Assembly (NCBI GenBank): GCA_964455935.1
Contig: CAYVZU010000047.1
Coordinates: forward strand, 1 to 27,302
Length of the DNA stretch: 27,302 bases
DNA from: CAYVZU01 sp964455935
Lineage (GTDB): Bacteria; Fibrobacterota; CAYVZU01
Reading direction: 5' to 3'
Below, in pieces: positions 13,848 through 21,657 of this stretch (position 1 is the first letter of the stretch; every line of letters begins with the position of its first letter). Below the pieces are notes generated by a model. It saw only the letters and a program-made list of their open reading frames with translations. It made no database searches and was not told the DNA's origin. The position numbers were made by a program, and so were the translations under genes.

Positions 13848-16667
13848 ATGCAGCCTGTGATAAAATGGAAAGCGGGTGGATTGCCGGCGGTTTTGGGTCT
13901 TGTTGCGTTTGCCTCGATTAGCATTTCTATCGGAGCGGAGGCCGGGTCCGTCGAGATGGAAATCGAGTCCGCGCCGGCCGTCGTAAGCCCTTCGGATACG
14001 CTGTTTGTCACCGAAGACGGGGACACTCTTACCCAGCGTCAGATCGACTCCATTCGTAGTGCGCTTCCGCCCATCGATAAGACACCCGTACTTAAAGAAT
14101 TCATCAAGGCCGAGTATCCTCCGGACCGGCTGAAGGCCGGAACCGAGGGCACCGTTACGCTAGAATTGCTGGTCTCCGACAGCGGGCGGGTCGATTCGGT
14201 TGGCGTGCTCAAATCCCTTTACCCGGATATGGACACCTCCGCGCTGAACGCGGTGCGGCGATTCCAGTTCGAACCGGCGATTGCGGGTGGAAAGCCGGTC
14301 GCGGTTCTGGTTCAATACGAATATCGCTTCTCGATTCAGGAGGAAGTCAGCCGAATCGAAGAGTTCGTGAACCTCAAGGGAGTCCTTAAAGAGAAGGGGA
14401 CGCGCGCGCCCATTGCCGACGCCATGGTTGTGGCAACATTGCCCGACAGCATTGACGGGCTGACCGTGCCCCGCGAGGCGTTTCTGGCCCGGATCGGGTC
14501 GTTTTCCGGGCAGCGCTTTGAAGGCGGAAAATTGGTGACATCCACCGACTCTTTGGGCCGGTTCGAATTCAAGTCTTTGCCGACGGGCAGGGCCGAACTG
14601 ACGTTTCCGGTATCGGGCTACACAGCCGTACAAGCCATGGAAACGATTGAGGCCGGGAAGCAATTGGATGTCGAATACCGGCTCGAACGCCTCAATTATG
14701 CCGAATACGAGATTGTCGTTTACGGCAAGGCCGAAAAGCAGGAAGTGGCCAAGAATACGCTCTCCCTAAGCGAGGTGAAACGGATCCCGGGCTTTGGAGG
14801 GGACGCGGTGAAAGTTGTTCAGGCTCTGCCGGGTGTGGCCCGGGCATCCTTCATTTCCGGGGAAATCATCGTTCGCGGTGCGGCTTCGGGAGATTCGCGC
14901 TACTTTCTTGACGGCGTGGAAATACCCCTTCTATTCCATTTTGGCGGATTGCGGTCCACCTACAACTCCGACGCCCTGTCCTCCGTGGATCTTTATCCGG
15001 GCGGATTCAATGTCCGCTATGGCGCGGCGATTGCAGGCGTTGTCGAAATCAAGGGCCGGCCGGCCAAATCCGATCGCTGGCATGGCAACCTCGATGTCAG
15101 CATGATCGATGCTTCGTTTCTGGCCGAGGGACCCCTTGCCGGGAGCTGGAGCCTATTGACCACGGGCCGGCGAAGCTACGTGGCGGACGTGTTGGCCTTT
15201 GTGCTTGAGCAGGCCGGTGTCACATTGCCCATGACCGTGGTTCCCTACTACTGGGATTTCGTCACGCGCGTCGATTATCAGCCAAGCCGGCGGAACAGGA
15301 TGTTCTGGTCCCTGTTCTCCTCCAAGGATGCCATGAAATTCATTGTCGACGAGGTGCGCGGGGGCAGCACGGAAATATCGGATGCGAAAAACGAACTGTC
15401 CCAAGACATCCGGTTCGATCAATTCCTGTATGGTTACGACTCCGAAGCGGAAGCCTGGAAAAACCGGTTACGCGCATCCGTTATCTCCGGCAACTATGAT
15501 TTTGCCGTTTTTGGTTTTGTCAAAATGGATAACACGCAGAAGACCTTTTGCCTGCGCGATGATTTGTCGCTCAAATTATCCCAGAGAATAAATTGGAATC
15601 TTGGGTTGGATCTCTCCGTCATACCCAACAACTATACGCTCGATATTCTTTCGAATCAGGGCGCGCGGCGCAGCGTGAACGGAAACTGGTTCTCGACTCT
15701 GGGGGGATATACAGGTCTCGAATTGCATCCGCTCAACGGGCTCACCTTCACACCGGGCATTCGCTACGATTACTATATGGAAATCGATGAGGGTGCGCCT
15801 TCGCTGAGGCTAACATCGCGTTACAAGTGGAGGCCGGGGCATTCGATCAAAGGGGCCATCGGGACATACAATCAGTCGCCCAAACCGCTTGGCCAGGCGA
15901 TTGATACTGTGTGGGGAAACCCGGAATTGCCTCCGACCCTGGGGCGGCATGCGGTTCTGGGCTATGAATGGGACGTCACGGATGTGGTCACGCTGGACGC
16001 GCAGGGCTACCATAACACACAGGATAGGATTCCCGAAAATATTGATTCCATTTCACCCACGACCGGGAAGCCGCTGAATTTCCTGGCCAATGGTGAAGGC
16101 CGGATGTACGGTCTGGAACTCATGCTGCGGTGGAATCAAACCGAGCATTTCTTTGGGTGGGTCGCCTACTCGCTTTCCCGCAGCGAGCGGCGTTCGCTCA
16201 CGGAACCCATGGGCTACAATCCCCATGGCGAACGGGTTTGGGATCCAAAGGCCTGGTATCTTTTTTCGGAGGATCAGACGCACAATTTGCAGATCGTGGC
16301 CAGCTGGCGCTTGCCGCGCCGGTATGAAACGGGTCTTCGCCTCCGCTATGTGACCGGGAACCCGTCCACGCCCAATCTCGGGTACACACAGCACCAATAC
16401 CAATACAACGCGGAACAGGGATACTACCAGGCGCTGATGGGCGAACCGCGATTGGACCGCATGGGCCCGTTCTTTCAGATCGATGTCCGCGTTGACAAGA
16501 AATACATTTTCAAATCGTGGATTCTGTCGTTGTATCTGGATGTGCAGAATGCAAACTATTTCTTCTATAATAGTCCTGAATTTTACAATTACAATTATGA
16601 CGGTTCGGAGCGGCAGGTGATCGGCGGCATTATTTTGCCGTCCACCGGGTTACGCGTGGAGTTCTAA
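13848..16667 (+). CDS. TonB-dependent receptor with an N-terminal TonB C-terminal-like domain
   Basis: A 939-residue protein from ATG 13848 (AGAGGG nearby). It has a signal peptide to about residue 30, then an unusual TonB-C-like domain at ~80-163 (KAEYPPDRLKAGTEGTVTLE, VSDSGRVDSVGVL, FEPAIAGGKPVAVLVQYEYRF). A carboxypeptidase-regulatory-like beta domain is at ~175-285. A TonB-box-like stretch EIVVYGK follows, then the plug (~300-400: IIVRGAASGDSRYFLDGVEI, GGFNVRYGAAIAGVVEIKGR). A large barrel ends in LRVEF, with a terminal Phe as for BAM substrates. It should import an unknown ligand across the outer membrane. The gene follows tonB by 64 bp. Confidence 0.9.
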   Translation: MQPVIKWKAGGLPAVLGLVAFASISISIGAEAGSVEMEIESAPAVVSPSDTLFVTEDGDTLTQRQIDSIRSALPPIDKTPVLKEFIKAEYPPDRLKAGTEGTVTLELLVSDSGRVDSVGVLKSLYPDMDTSALNAVRRFQFEPAIAGGKPVAVLVQYEYRFSIQEEVSRIEEFVNLKGVLKEKGTRAPIADAMVVATLPDSIDGLTVPREAFLARIGSFSGQRFEGGKLVTSTDSLGRFEFKSLPTGRAELTFPVSGYTAVQAMETIEAGKQLDVEYRLERLNYAEYEIVVYGKAEKQEVAKNTLSLSEVKRIPGFGGDAVKVVQALPGVARASFISGEIIVRGAASGDSRYFLDGVEIPLLFHFGGLRSTYNSDALSSVDLYPGGFNVRYGAAIAGVVEIKGRPAKSDRWHGNLDVSMIDASFLAEGPLAGSWSLLTTGRRSYVADVLAFVLEQAGVTLPMTVVPYYWDFVTRVDYQPSRRNRMFWSLFSSKDAMKFIVDEVRGGSTEISDAKNELSQDIRFDQFLYGYDSEAEAWKNRLRASVISGNYDFAVFGFVKMDNTQKTFCLRDDLSLKLSQRINWNLGLDLSVIPNNYTLDILSNQGARRSVNGNWFSTLGGYTGLELHPLNGLTFTPGIRYDYYMEIDEGAPSLRLTSRYKWRPGHSIKGAIGTYNQSPKPLGQAIDTVWGNPELPPTLGRHAVLGYEWDVTDVVTLDAQGYHNTQDRIPENIDSISPTTGKPLNFLANGEGRMYGLELMLRWNQTEHFFGWVAYSLSRSERRSLTEPMGYNPHGERVWDPKAWYLFSEDQTHNLQIVASWRLPRRYETGLRLRYVTGNPSTPNLGYTQHQYQYNAEQGYYQALMGEPRLDRMGPFFQIDVRVDKKYIFKSWILSLYLDVQNANYFFYNSPEFYNYNYDGSERQVIGGIILPSTGLRVEF

Positions 16668-16697
16668 TATGGCGTTGCGCAAGAATCACCAAGTATC

Positions 16698-16774
16698 CGT
16701 CATTTTAAGCGAGGAGAGAAATCCCGCTCTTTTCGACGGATCAAAAGAGATCTCTCCCGCTGGTCGAGATGACG
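16698..16774. repeat. REP-like palindromic element (CGTCAT...ATGACG)
   Basis: The left arm CGTCATTTTAAGCGAGGAGAG (16698 on) and the right arm ending GGTCGAGATGACG (to 16774) are imperfect inverted repeats around a short AAAGAG-rich centre. The reading is that of the widespread dispersed palindromes starting GTCATTTCGAGCGA that turn up in many environmental bacteria. It lies inside the open frame of the following lipoprotein, ahead of the likely true start. Confidence 0.6.
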
Positions 16775-16782
16775 ATAAAAGA

Positions 16783-17949
16783 GTGAAAGTCCGTGTTGGA
16801 AAAATCATATTCCTAACCTGCCTGGCCGCACTGGGCGTTTTGAACTGCTCCGGATTTCCCTCCAAATATGAAAATGTCGATTTGACCAAGACCCGGCCTT
16901 TTGCCATTATATGCGAACCGCCCGACGCTTCGCCGGGCGATACGGTTCGGGTGCGGTTCGAATGCTATACAGCCGTGGATTCGCCCCAACTGGAATGGGA
17001 GGCTGTACTGGATGGTGCCAGCGACCTGTATGGGCAAATCCTTAAAGAGGGCCGGGTGGTGGACCTCGATTCTCTGATGCTGCCCGGCTCGACCCCGTAT
17101 GACTTTCGCTTTGTGGTTCCCGATTCGATTCTGCTCTACAATTCGGCGCTCAACGCGATGTTGGGGCCGCAACTCTCTCGGATCGATTCACTTTTGAAAG
17201 AGCACCGCGGTTCCCCCGAAACTCTTCCAGTATCAATGGTTGATTTCGTGGACCAGATTGCCTGCAGGATCAAACTCACGGTCAACGTTTCCGCCGAATT
17301 CGAGCTGGAGGTGTTCAAATACCTGCTTGTGCGTTACAGCCGGGCCTATGGTTCAGTCAACAGCAATCGAAATCCCGAGATCAACTGGGTGGGTGTTGTT
17401 CGCGTGGAGAAGTCAAATCTAAGCGATCCCGATTCCATCCCCTCGTATCCCCACACATTCCAGTACCTATACAACTCACTGGATTCCGCGCTGGTTGACG
17501 ATACGGTTCTCATTGACACCGGGTGCTCGTACTTTGTGGTTGCCGATTCAGGTATCAACGGGTCCGATTCATCAATCCAGAGCTACCGCTACTACTCCTT
17601 CATCGACAGCACATTCAAGCCCGGGGTAGAGGAACTTTATTTCGACTGGTTCTACACAAACCTCGACTACACTTCCGGCATGATCATGGACTCACTAATC
17701 CTCTTTCAGAGCGACCGGTCCCGGCACATCGTGCGGATGCTGCCTCCGGTTGATACGACCATGCATCGGTTCAAGCTGACCACGGTGGTGCGGGATGCGC
17801 GCATCGAGCAGGCCCTCAATGCGAGCGGCGCGGCATATCGGGAATCGACAGGCTACTTTCGGTTCAGTGATGCATATGGGGCAAGCAGGGCGAAGCCGGC
17901 GGCGTCCGCCCGGAAATCTACGACAGATTCTCTCTGGTCCGGCGAATAA
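16783..17949 (+). CDS. Hypothetical lipoprotein paired with the receptor
   Basis: The frame is open from an ATG at 16669, two bases after the receptor stop, but its first 38 codons run through a REP-like palindrome. The GTG at 16783 gives KVRVGKIIFLTCLAALGVLNC, a convincing lipoprotein leader ending at Cys22, so this start is preferred (388 residues). The mature part is beta-rich with many acidic and aromatic residues: PFAIICEPPDASPGDTVRV near the start looks like an Ig-like strand pattern, and later TGCSYFVVADSGINGSDSSI. The C-terminus is Ser/Ala/Lys-rich and probably disordered. No family is recognised. Its place directly after a TonB-dependent receptor suggests a surface or periplasmic partner in uptake of the same ligand. 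Confidence 0.75.
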   Translation: MKVRVGKIIFLTCLAALGVLNCSGFPSKYENVDLTKTRPFAIICEPPDASPGDTVRVRFECYTAVDSPQLEWEAVLDGASDLYGQILKEGRVVDLDSLMLPGSTPYDFRFVVPDSILLYNSALNAMLGPQLSRIDSLLKEHRGSPETLPVSMVDFVDQIACRIKLTVNVSAEFELEVFKYLLVRYSRAYGSVNSNRNPEINWVGVVRVEKSNLSDPDSIPSYPHTFQYLYNSLDSALVDDTVLIDTGCSYFVVADSGINGSDSSIQSYRYYSFIDSTFKPGVEELYFDWFYTNLDYTSGMIMDSLILFQSDRSRHIVRMLPPVDTTMHRFKLTTVVRDARIEQALNASGAAYRESTGYFRFSDAYGASRAKPAASARKSTTDSLWSGE

Positions 17950-18011
17950 AACAGGGCAGGGCTATCGTGTAATCGTCCAGTTCCGGATTCCATATCTTTT
18001 CCCACTTGAAA

Positions 18012-18410
18012 CTAATCCAGCCGGAAAACCTTTTTCGCAATGCGCGTGATCAGCAAAGGCGGTCCTGTTCCTTCGTGAAGATTGCCCGTAAACATGCGAA
18101 TGGCATTGCTGCCGACCTGCTTGGCCAAATCGAGAAAACGAAGAAGCGAAGACCGCATTGCTTCCCACGATGACGGCTCCGCAAGGTTGCCTGTGGAGTT
18201 GTAGCACAGAAGACTGGGTGAGGCGATTCCTTCGGCCTAAAAGGCGTTCCGAATGTCCCGGATCAGGGCAGGCGTAGAATCGCGCGCCAATTCGTCTATC
18301 TTGTCCAAGACTCGCATATCAACGCCTTGGAATCCATGGCGTTTGGCGGTGCGGATCGCCTCAACACCCTCAAACCCGGGGGTGGCCATGGTTGTATAGC
18401 CAAGTTCCAT
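18012..18410 (-). pseudogene. Truncated sugar-phosphate isomerase/epimerase with internal amber stop
   Basis: On the minus strand from an ATG at 18410 the frame reads MELGYTTMATPGFEGVEAIR, then AKRHGFQGVDMRVLDK, the first strand and helix of a xylose-isomerase-like TIM barrel. A TAG at 18239-18237 (codon 58) interrupts it. The same frame continues with AEGIASPSLLCYNSTGN, RFLDLAKQVGSNAIRMFTGN and ends at a TAG at 18014-18012. That is only about half of the normal ~270-residue fold. The nonsense codon plus the missing second half show that this is decayed. SD-like TTAGGGGCA precedes the ATG. Confidence 0.8.
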
Positions 18411-18637
18411 TGCCCCTAACTCTACTTCAATCCCCCAGCAAATTAAGCTTTTTGAATGACGGGGTGCAGGACAAAGTTTGCGTCCCTTTTTTCCGGCGAG
18501 ACGGCACGGCTCTCTCCAGTCCTGGCCAAGAGTATCAAATTGGGCGCGCCTTTATCCTTCCGGCATGGAATTTGTGATTCACGCATGTAGCCTTCCTTTA
18601 ATCCATTTACATCTCATTCCGTTGGGCGAGCAAGTAT
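18411..18637. other. Non-coding gap, nothing recognised
   Basis: About 230 bp between the isomerase pseudogene and the DnaJ-like gene. It should hold divergent promoters or further gene debris. I see no convincing ORF, terminator or repeat; a short minus-strand open stretch around 18450-18560 was not identifiable. Confidence 0.4.
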
Positions 18638-19471
18638 ATGGCTTCACATACTATTCCGAATTCGGCCCCGGATTTCTATGCAATTCTGGGCGTGAGCGAA
18701 GCCGCAACGACCGATCAAATCAAATCGGCCTACCGGCGCCAAGCATTACGGTTCCACCCGGATAAAAATCCGGGCAACCCCGTTCTATGGAGCCGCTTCA
18801 AGGGAATTCGGGAGGCGTATGAAATGCTATCGGATCCGTTGCGCAAGGAGAAATATGACCTGCTTCGCGCCAGAAGACGGCCGGAGCCTGAGGTCGATCG
18901 CAAGGCGCCATTGTCTCAAAACGGTCGCGCGTCGCGGTCACCGCGGTCCGCACCATGGAGCGGGCATGAACCCCTGGAGATCGTGATTGGCGCGGAAGAG
19001 GCGCAACGGGGCTGTATGCGGTGCGTACTCCACCGCGGGCGTCCGCTGAATCTGGAAATCCCCGCTCGTTGCTCCGATCTGCAAGTTCTTCGATTCAGAA
19101 TCAACAACGGCGATGCGTTTGCTCTTCCGGAGTACCTGTTTTTCCGCGTTCATATCCAAAAGGAGATCCGGTTCGAACGGCAGGGCCGCGATCTTGGATG
19201 CTACATCCAGCTGGACCCACACATGGCCCTGCTTGGCGGTGAGCGAACAATTCGGGTTCCAAACGGCAAAGTGCTTCGCGTACGGATCGCTCCGGGGACG
19301 GTCGAGGGAACGATTCTTTGCGCAAAGGGAATGGGTCTGGCGGCACACCAACCCAATCCCGCGGGCGATCTGCTGATCCGGATCCGGATCCGGTTTCCGC
19401 GGGAGCTAAGGCCCGGAGAATCGGACCTTTGGCGCCTCGTGCTGCGAATGAAGGCGGCCCGGATCCCGTGA
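18638..19471 (+). CDS. DnaJ/CbpA-type co-chaperone without zinc finger
   Basis: A 277-residue J-protein. The J-domain (~11-76) has FYAILGVSEAATTDQIKSAY, the essential HPD at 40-42 (RFHPDKNPGN) and KYDLL. A basic, Arg/Ser/Pro-rich linker (~78-108) follows in place of the usual Gly/Phe region. The C-terminal substrate-binding region (~110-265) shows two beta-sandwich halves (LNLEIPARCSDLQVLRFR, LGCYIQLDPHMALLGGERTI). There are no CxxCxGxG repeats, so it is a type II DnaJ like CbpA. It should stimulate a DnaK ATPase, which is not in the window. Only a weak SD precedes the ATG. Confidence 0.88.
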   Translation: MASHTIPNSAPDFYAILGVSEAATTDQIKSAYRRQALRFHPDKNPGNPVLWSRFKGIREAYEMLSDPLRKEKYDLLRARRRPEPEVDRKAPLSQNGRASRSPRSAPWSGHEPLEIVIGAEEAQRGCMRCVLHRGRPLNLEIPARCSDLQVLRFRINNGDAFALPEYLFFRVHIQKEIRFERQGRDLGCYIQLDPHMALLGGERTIRVPNGKVLRVRIAPGTVEGTILCAKGMGLAAHQPNPAGDLLIRIRIRFPRELRPGESDLWRLVLRMKAARIP

Positions 19472-19563
19472 GACGCGTTCTGAAGAATTCGACAGGATCA
19501 CAAGAGAACGCCGGCGGCCAGGAAAGCGAATCCTCGCCGCCGGAGATTTGGAAGAGGGATTAA

Positions 19564-20058
19564 TCAGAGCGGGATGCGTTCGGACTGGCCATCGGGACGG
19601 AACAAAACGACGTCCTGACTCTCGAAAGAAACAATCTTCCGGATCTGGCCCTGGGAGTGCATGAACCAGGATTTGTGTGCTTCGTCGAAAATCAGCGCTA
19701 TTTCATGTCCCTGATCGGGGCCGATCGTCTGACGAATCTGAATCTGATTGCGGCCCATTTTAAGCAGGTACGTCTTGCCGTTGGCTTGGACCGTTTTCTC
19801 CTGCATCTGATCTCCACGAAGGGCGACCGGATTTTCGCCCATCCAGAACTCGATTGTGTTGAGCAATACGACGTCAACAAACGCCGCAGCCGGATACACG
19901 GGGATGATGGTCAGCACCCAGAAAACGGCGCTGCGAATGAATTTGTTGCTCATTTCGCCATTCCAGTCATAGACCTTTCTGGTCAGACTGAACGAACCAT
20001 AACAGTTTGCCAGAACCATGGCACAGAGCAGACCCAGGATGAGCGTTCGCCTCCTCAT
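19564..20058 (-). CDS. DUF3332 family lipoprotein
   Basis: A 164-residue protein with a lipoprotein leader (TLILGLLCAMVLANC, Cys19). It is followed by the DUF3332 signature YGSFSLTRKVYDWNGEMSNK, a second hydrophobic segment (FWVLTIIPVYPAAAFVDVVL, ~46-66) and TIEFWMGENP. The C-terminal half is a small beta domain (NGKTYLLKMGRNQIQIRQ). The function of DUF3332 is unknown; the architecture places it in the envelope with one membrane hairpin. The strong SD AAGGAGG (20064-20070 on the plus strand as CCTCCTT) sits directly beside a GCAGA/TCTGC hairpin. Convergent with the DnaJ-like gene. Confidence 0.85.
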   Translation of the reverse strand: MRRRTLILGLLCAMVLANCYGSFSLTRKVYDWNGEMSNKFIRSAVFWVLTIIPVYPAAAFVDVVLLNTIEFWMGENPVALRGDQMQEKTVQANGKTYLLKMGRNQIQIRQTIGPDQGHEIALIFDEAHKSWFMHSQGQIRKIVSFESQDVVLFRPDGQSERIPL

Positions 20059-20063
20059 TCAAA

Positions 20064-20090
20064 CCTCCTTTTTGCAGAACCGCAGTCTGC
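20064..20090 (-). promoter_or_regulatory. Hairpin abutting the Shine-Dalgarno of the DUF3332 gene
   Basis: On the minus strand GCAGA (20090-20086) pairs with TCTGC (20078-20074) over a 7-nt loop. The stretch AAAAAGGAGG follows at once. This is the third case in the window of a stem set directly against a strong SD. Confidence 0.4.
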
Positions 20091-20340
20091 CGGCGCGTCC
20101 GTCCGGTTGCGGTCTTGGTTGATTAGTTCCTCTTCGTCTTTCAGATGCGCAATGAAAATCCGTGATCCCGGATTCGTCAATTCCGGAGATCAAACCAGTA
20201 ACAAAATCCGGGCCAGGAGCGCGATTGCGATTTCATCCCCTTAAATGGTGAATGAATCAATGAACCGGAATGCCTTTTGCTCAAAAGCGATGATGGCTTC
20301 ACGTCAACCAACTCAAGCGGCGTTCCCGGAAGCATTTGCC

Positions 20341-21486
20341 ATGCGAATTGGAATTGTTTCCCCTTTCTTTTACCCGTGCTACGGTGGAATTACCGAGCAT
20401 GTTTTCCACCAATACCGCGACTTCAAAGCCCTAGGACACGCGGTCCGGATCATTACCCCCTTCTCCGGGGAAGGGGGACCCAGTGTGGGCGAGGATCTTA
20501 TTCGCATTGGCAGGTCGTTTCCCTTTTTCTCCAATGGTTCGGTTACGCGTCTTTCCTTCACCTTCGGCTCCCGCCGCATTCGAACCATTCTCGCGCATGA
20601 AAAATTCGACATTCTGCATTTTCATCAACCCCTGTTCTGCCCACTCAACCTGCGGATTTTGAAAACGGCGCACATGCTTCGCGTGCGCGGTGGAAAGCTG
20701 AAACTGGTCGGGACCTTTCACGCAAGCGGTGGCCGTGGCGCCCAGGCTCTTTTGCGCCTGTCCCGCAAACTCTTTGCTCCTTCGATGGCCCGCTTGGATG
20801 CGCGAATCGCAGTTTCCAAGTCCGCGCTTGAATTTCATCGGACGATATTCCCGGGCTCATATCATGTCGTTCCCAACGGAGTGGATGTGGAGCGCTTTGC
20901 GGGAGAAACCCGCACAATTCCCGCCTTCATGGATGGCCGGTTGAATATTCTTTTTGTGGGACGGCCTGAGCCGCGCAAAGGCGTTCGGCATCTCCTGAAA
21001 AGCCTGGAGCTTCTGCCAAACTTCACGAGCAGAGAATGCCGCCTGATTCTGGTGGGGGATGGGCCATTTCGGGCCTACTACCAGCAACTGGTTTCCCCGG
21101 CGATGCGTGACCGGATCGTCTTTGTTGGAAAAGTTCCTTATGCTGACATTCCGGCCCATTTCCGCAGCGCTCACCTGTTTTGTTCGCCTGCCGGCTATGG
21201 CGAAAGCTTCGGGATCGTGCTCCTGGAGGCCATGGCCGCCGGGCTGCCCATTGTGGCGGGCGATAACGATGGCTATCGTCAGATCATAAAATCCAATGTG
21301 AACGGGTTGCTTATCGATCCCAACGACCCGGCCGCGATTGCCCAGGGGGTGGCTCATCTGGCGAATTCCGAATGCGAAAGAATCAGATTGTCACAACAGA
21401 ATCAGAAAGATTGCGCTAAGTTTGGTTGGAACCGGGTTTTCGCGAAGATCGAGAATATTTATGCGGGTCTGATTTCCCATGAATAA
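20341..21486 (+). CDS. GT4-family glycosyltransferase (PimA-like)
   Basis: A 381-residue GT-B protein from ATG 20341; the frame is open to 20245, but MRIGIVSPFFYPCYGGITEH is the usual N-terminus of the family. The N-domain has the Gly-rich loop YGGITEHV and GTFHASGGRG. The C-domain has PNGVDVERF, LNILFVGRPEPRKGVRHLL, LILVGDGP and the EX7E motif GESFGIVLLEAMAAGLP (Glu288, Glu296), which binds the nucleotide-sugar donor. The closest pattern is phosphatidylinositol mannosyltransferase PimA and relatives. It should act at the cytoplasmic membrane on a lipid or glycan acceptor. Donor and acceptor are unknown and no other glycan gene is adjacent. Confidence 0.9.
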   Translation: MRIGIVSPFFYPCYGGITEHVFHQYRDFKALGHAVRIITPFSGEGGPSVGEDLIRIGRSFPFFSNGSVTRLSFTFGSRRIRTILAHEKFDILHFHQPLFCPLNLRILKTAHMLRVRGGKLKLVGTFHASGGRGAQALLRLSRKLFAPSMARLDARIAVSKSALEFHRTIFPGSYHVVPNGVDVERFAGETRTIPAFMDGRLNILFVGRPEPRKGVRHLLKSLELLPNFTSRECRLILVGDGPFRAYYQQLVSPAMRDRIVFVGKVPYADIPAHFRSAHLFCSPAGYGESFGIVLLEAMAAGLPIVAGDNDGYRQIIKSNVNGLLIDPNDPAAIAQGVAHLANSECERIRLSQQNQKDCAKFGWNRVFAKIENIYAGLISHE

Positions 21487-21657
21487 GGGCTTTTTATCTG
21501 ATAAGGCTTAAATGGGCCAGGTTGAACTGCATAAGCATTTCTTCCCGCGAGCGTTTCACACAATCTTTCAAAACCGCCTTTTCCAATAAACTACTTCGGT
21601 ATTTCGTTCAACTCCCGCCTCTGCGCATTTTTGTCTCCGCGGGGAATACAAATTGCT

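Noticed and set aside
17962..18207. 81-codon minus-strand frame in another register
   Set aside because: The neighbouring frame carries the recognisable isomerase remnant; this one has no protein-like pattern.
21487..21657. Bidirectional terminator between the convergent glycosyltransferase and propeller genes
   Set aside because: A TCCCGC/GCGGGGA pairing exists, but it has a bulge and no U-run on either strand.
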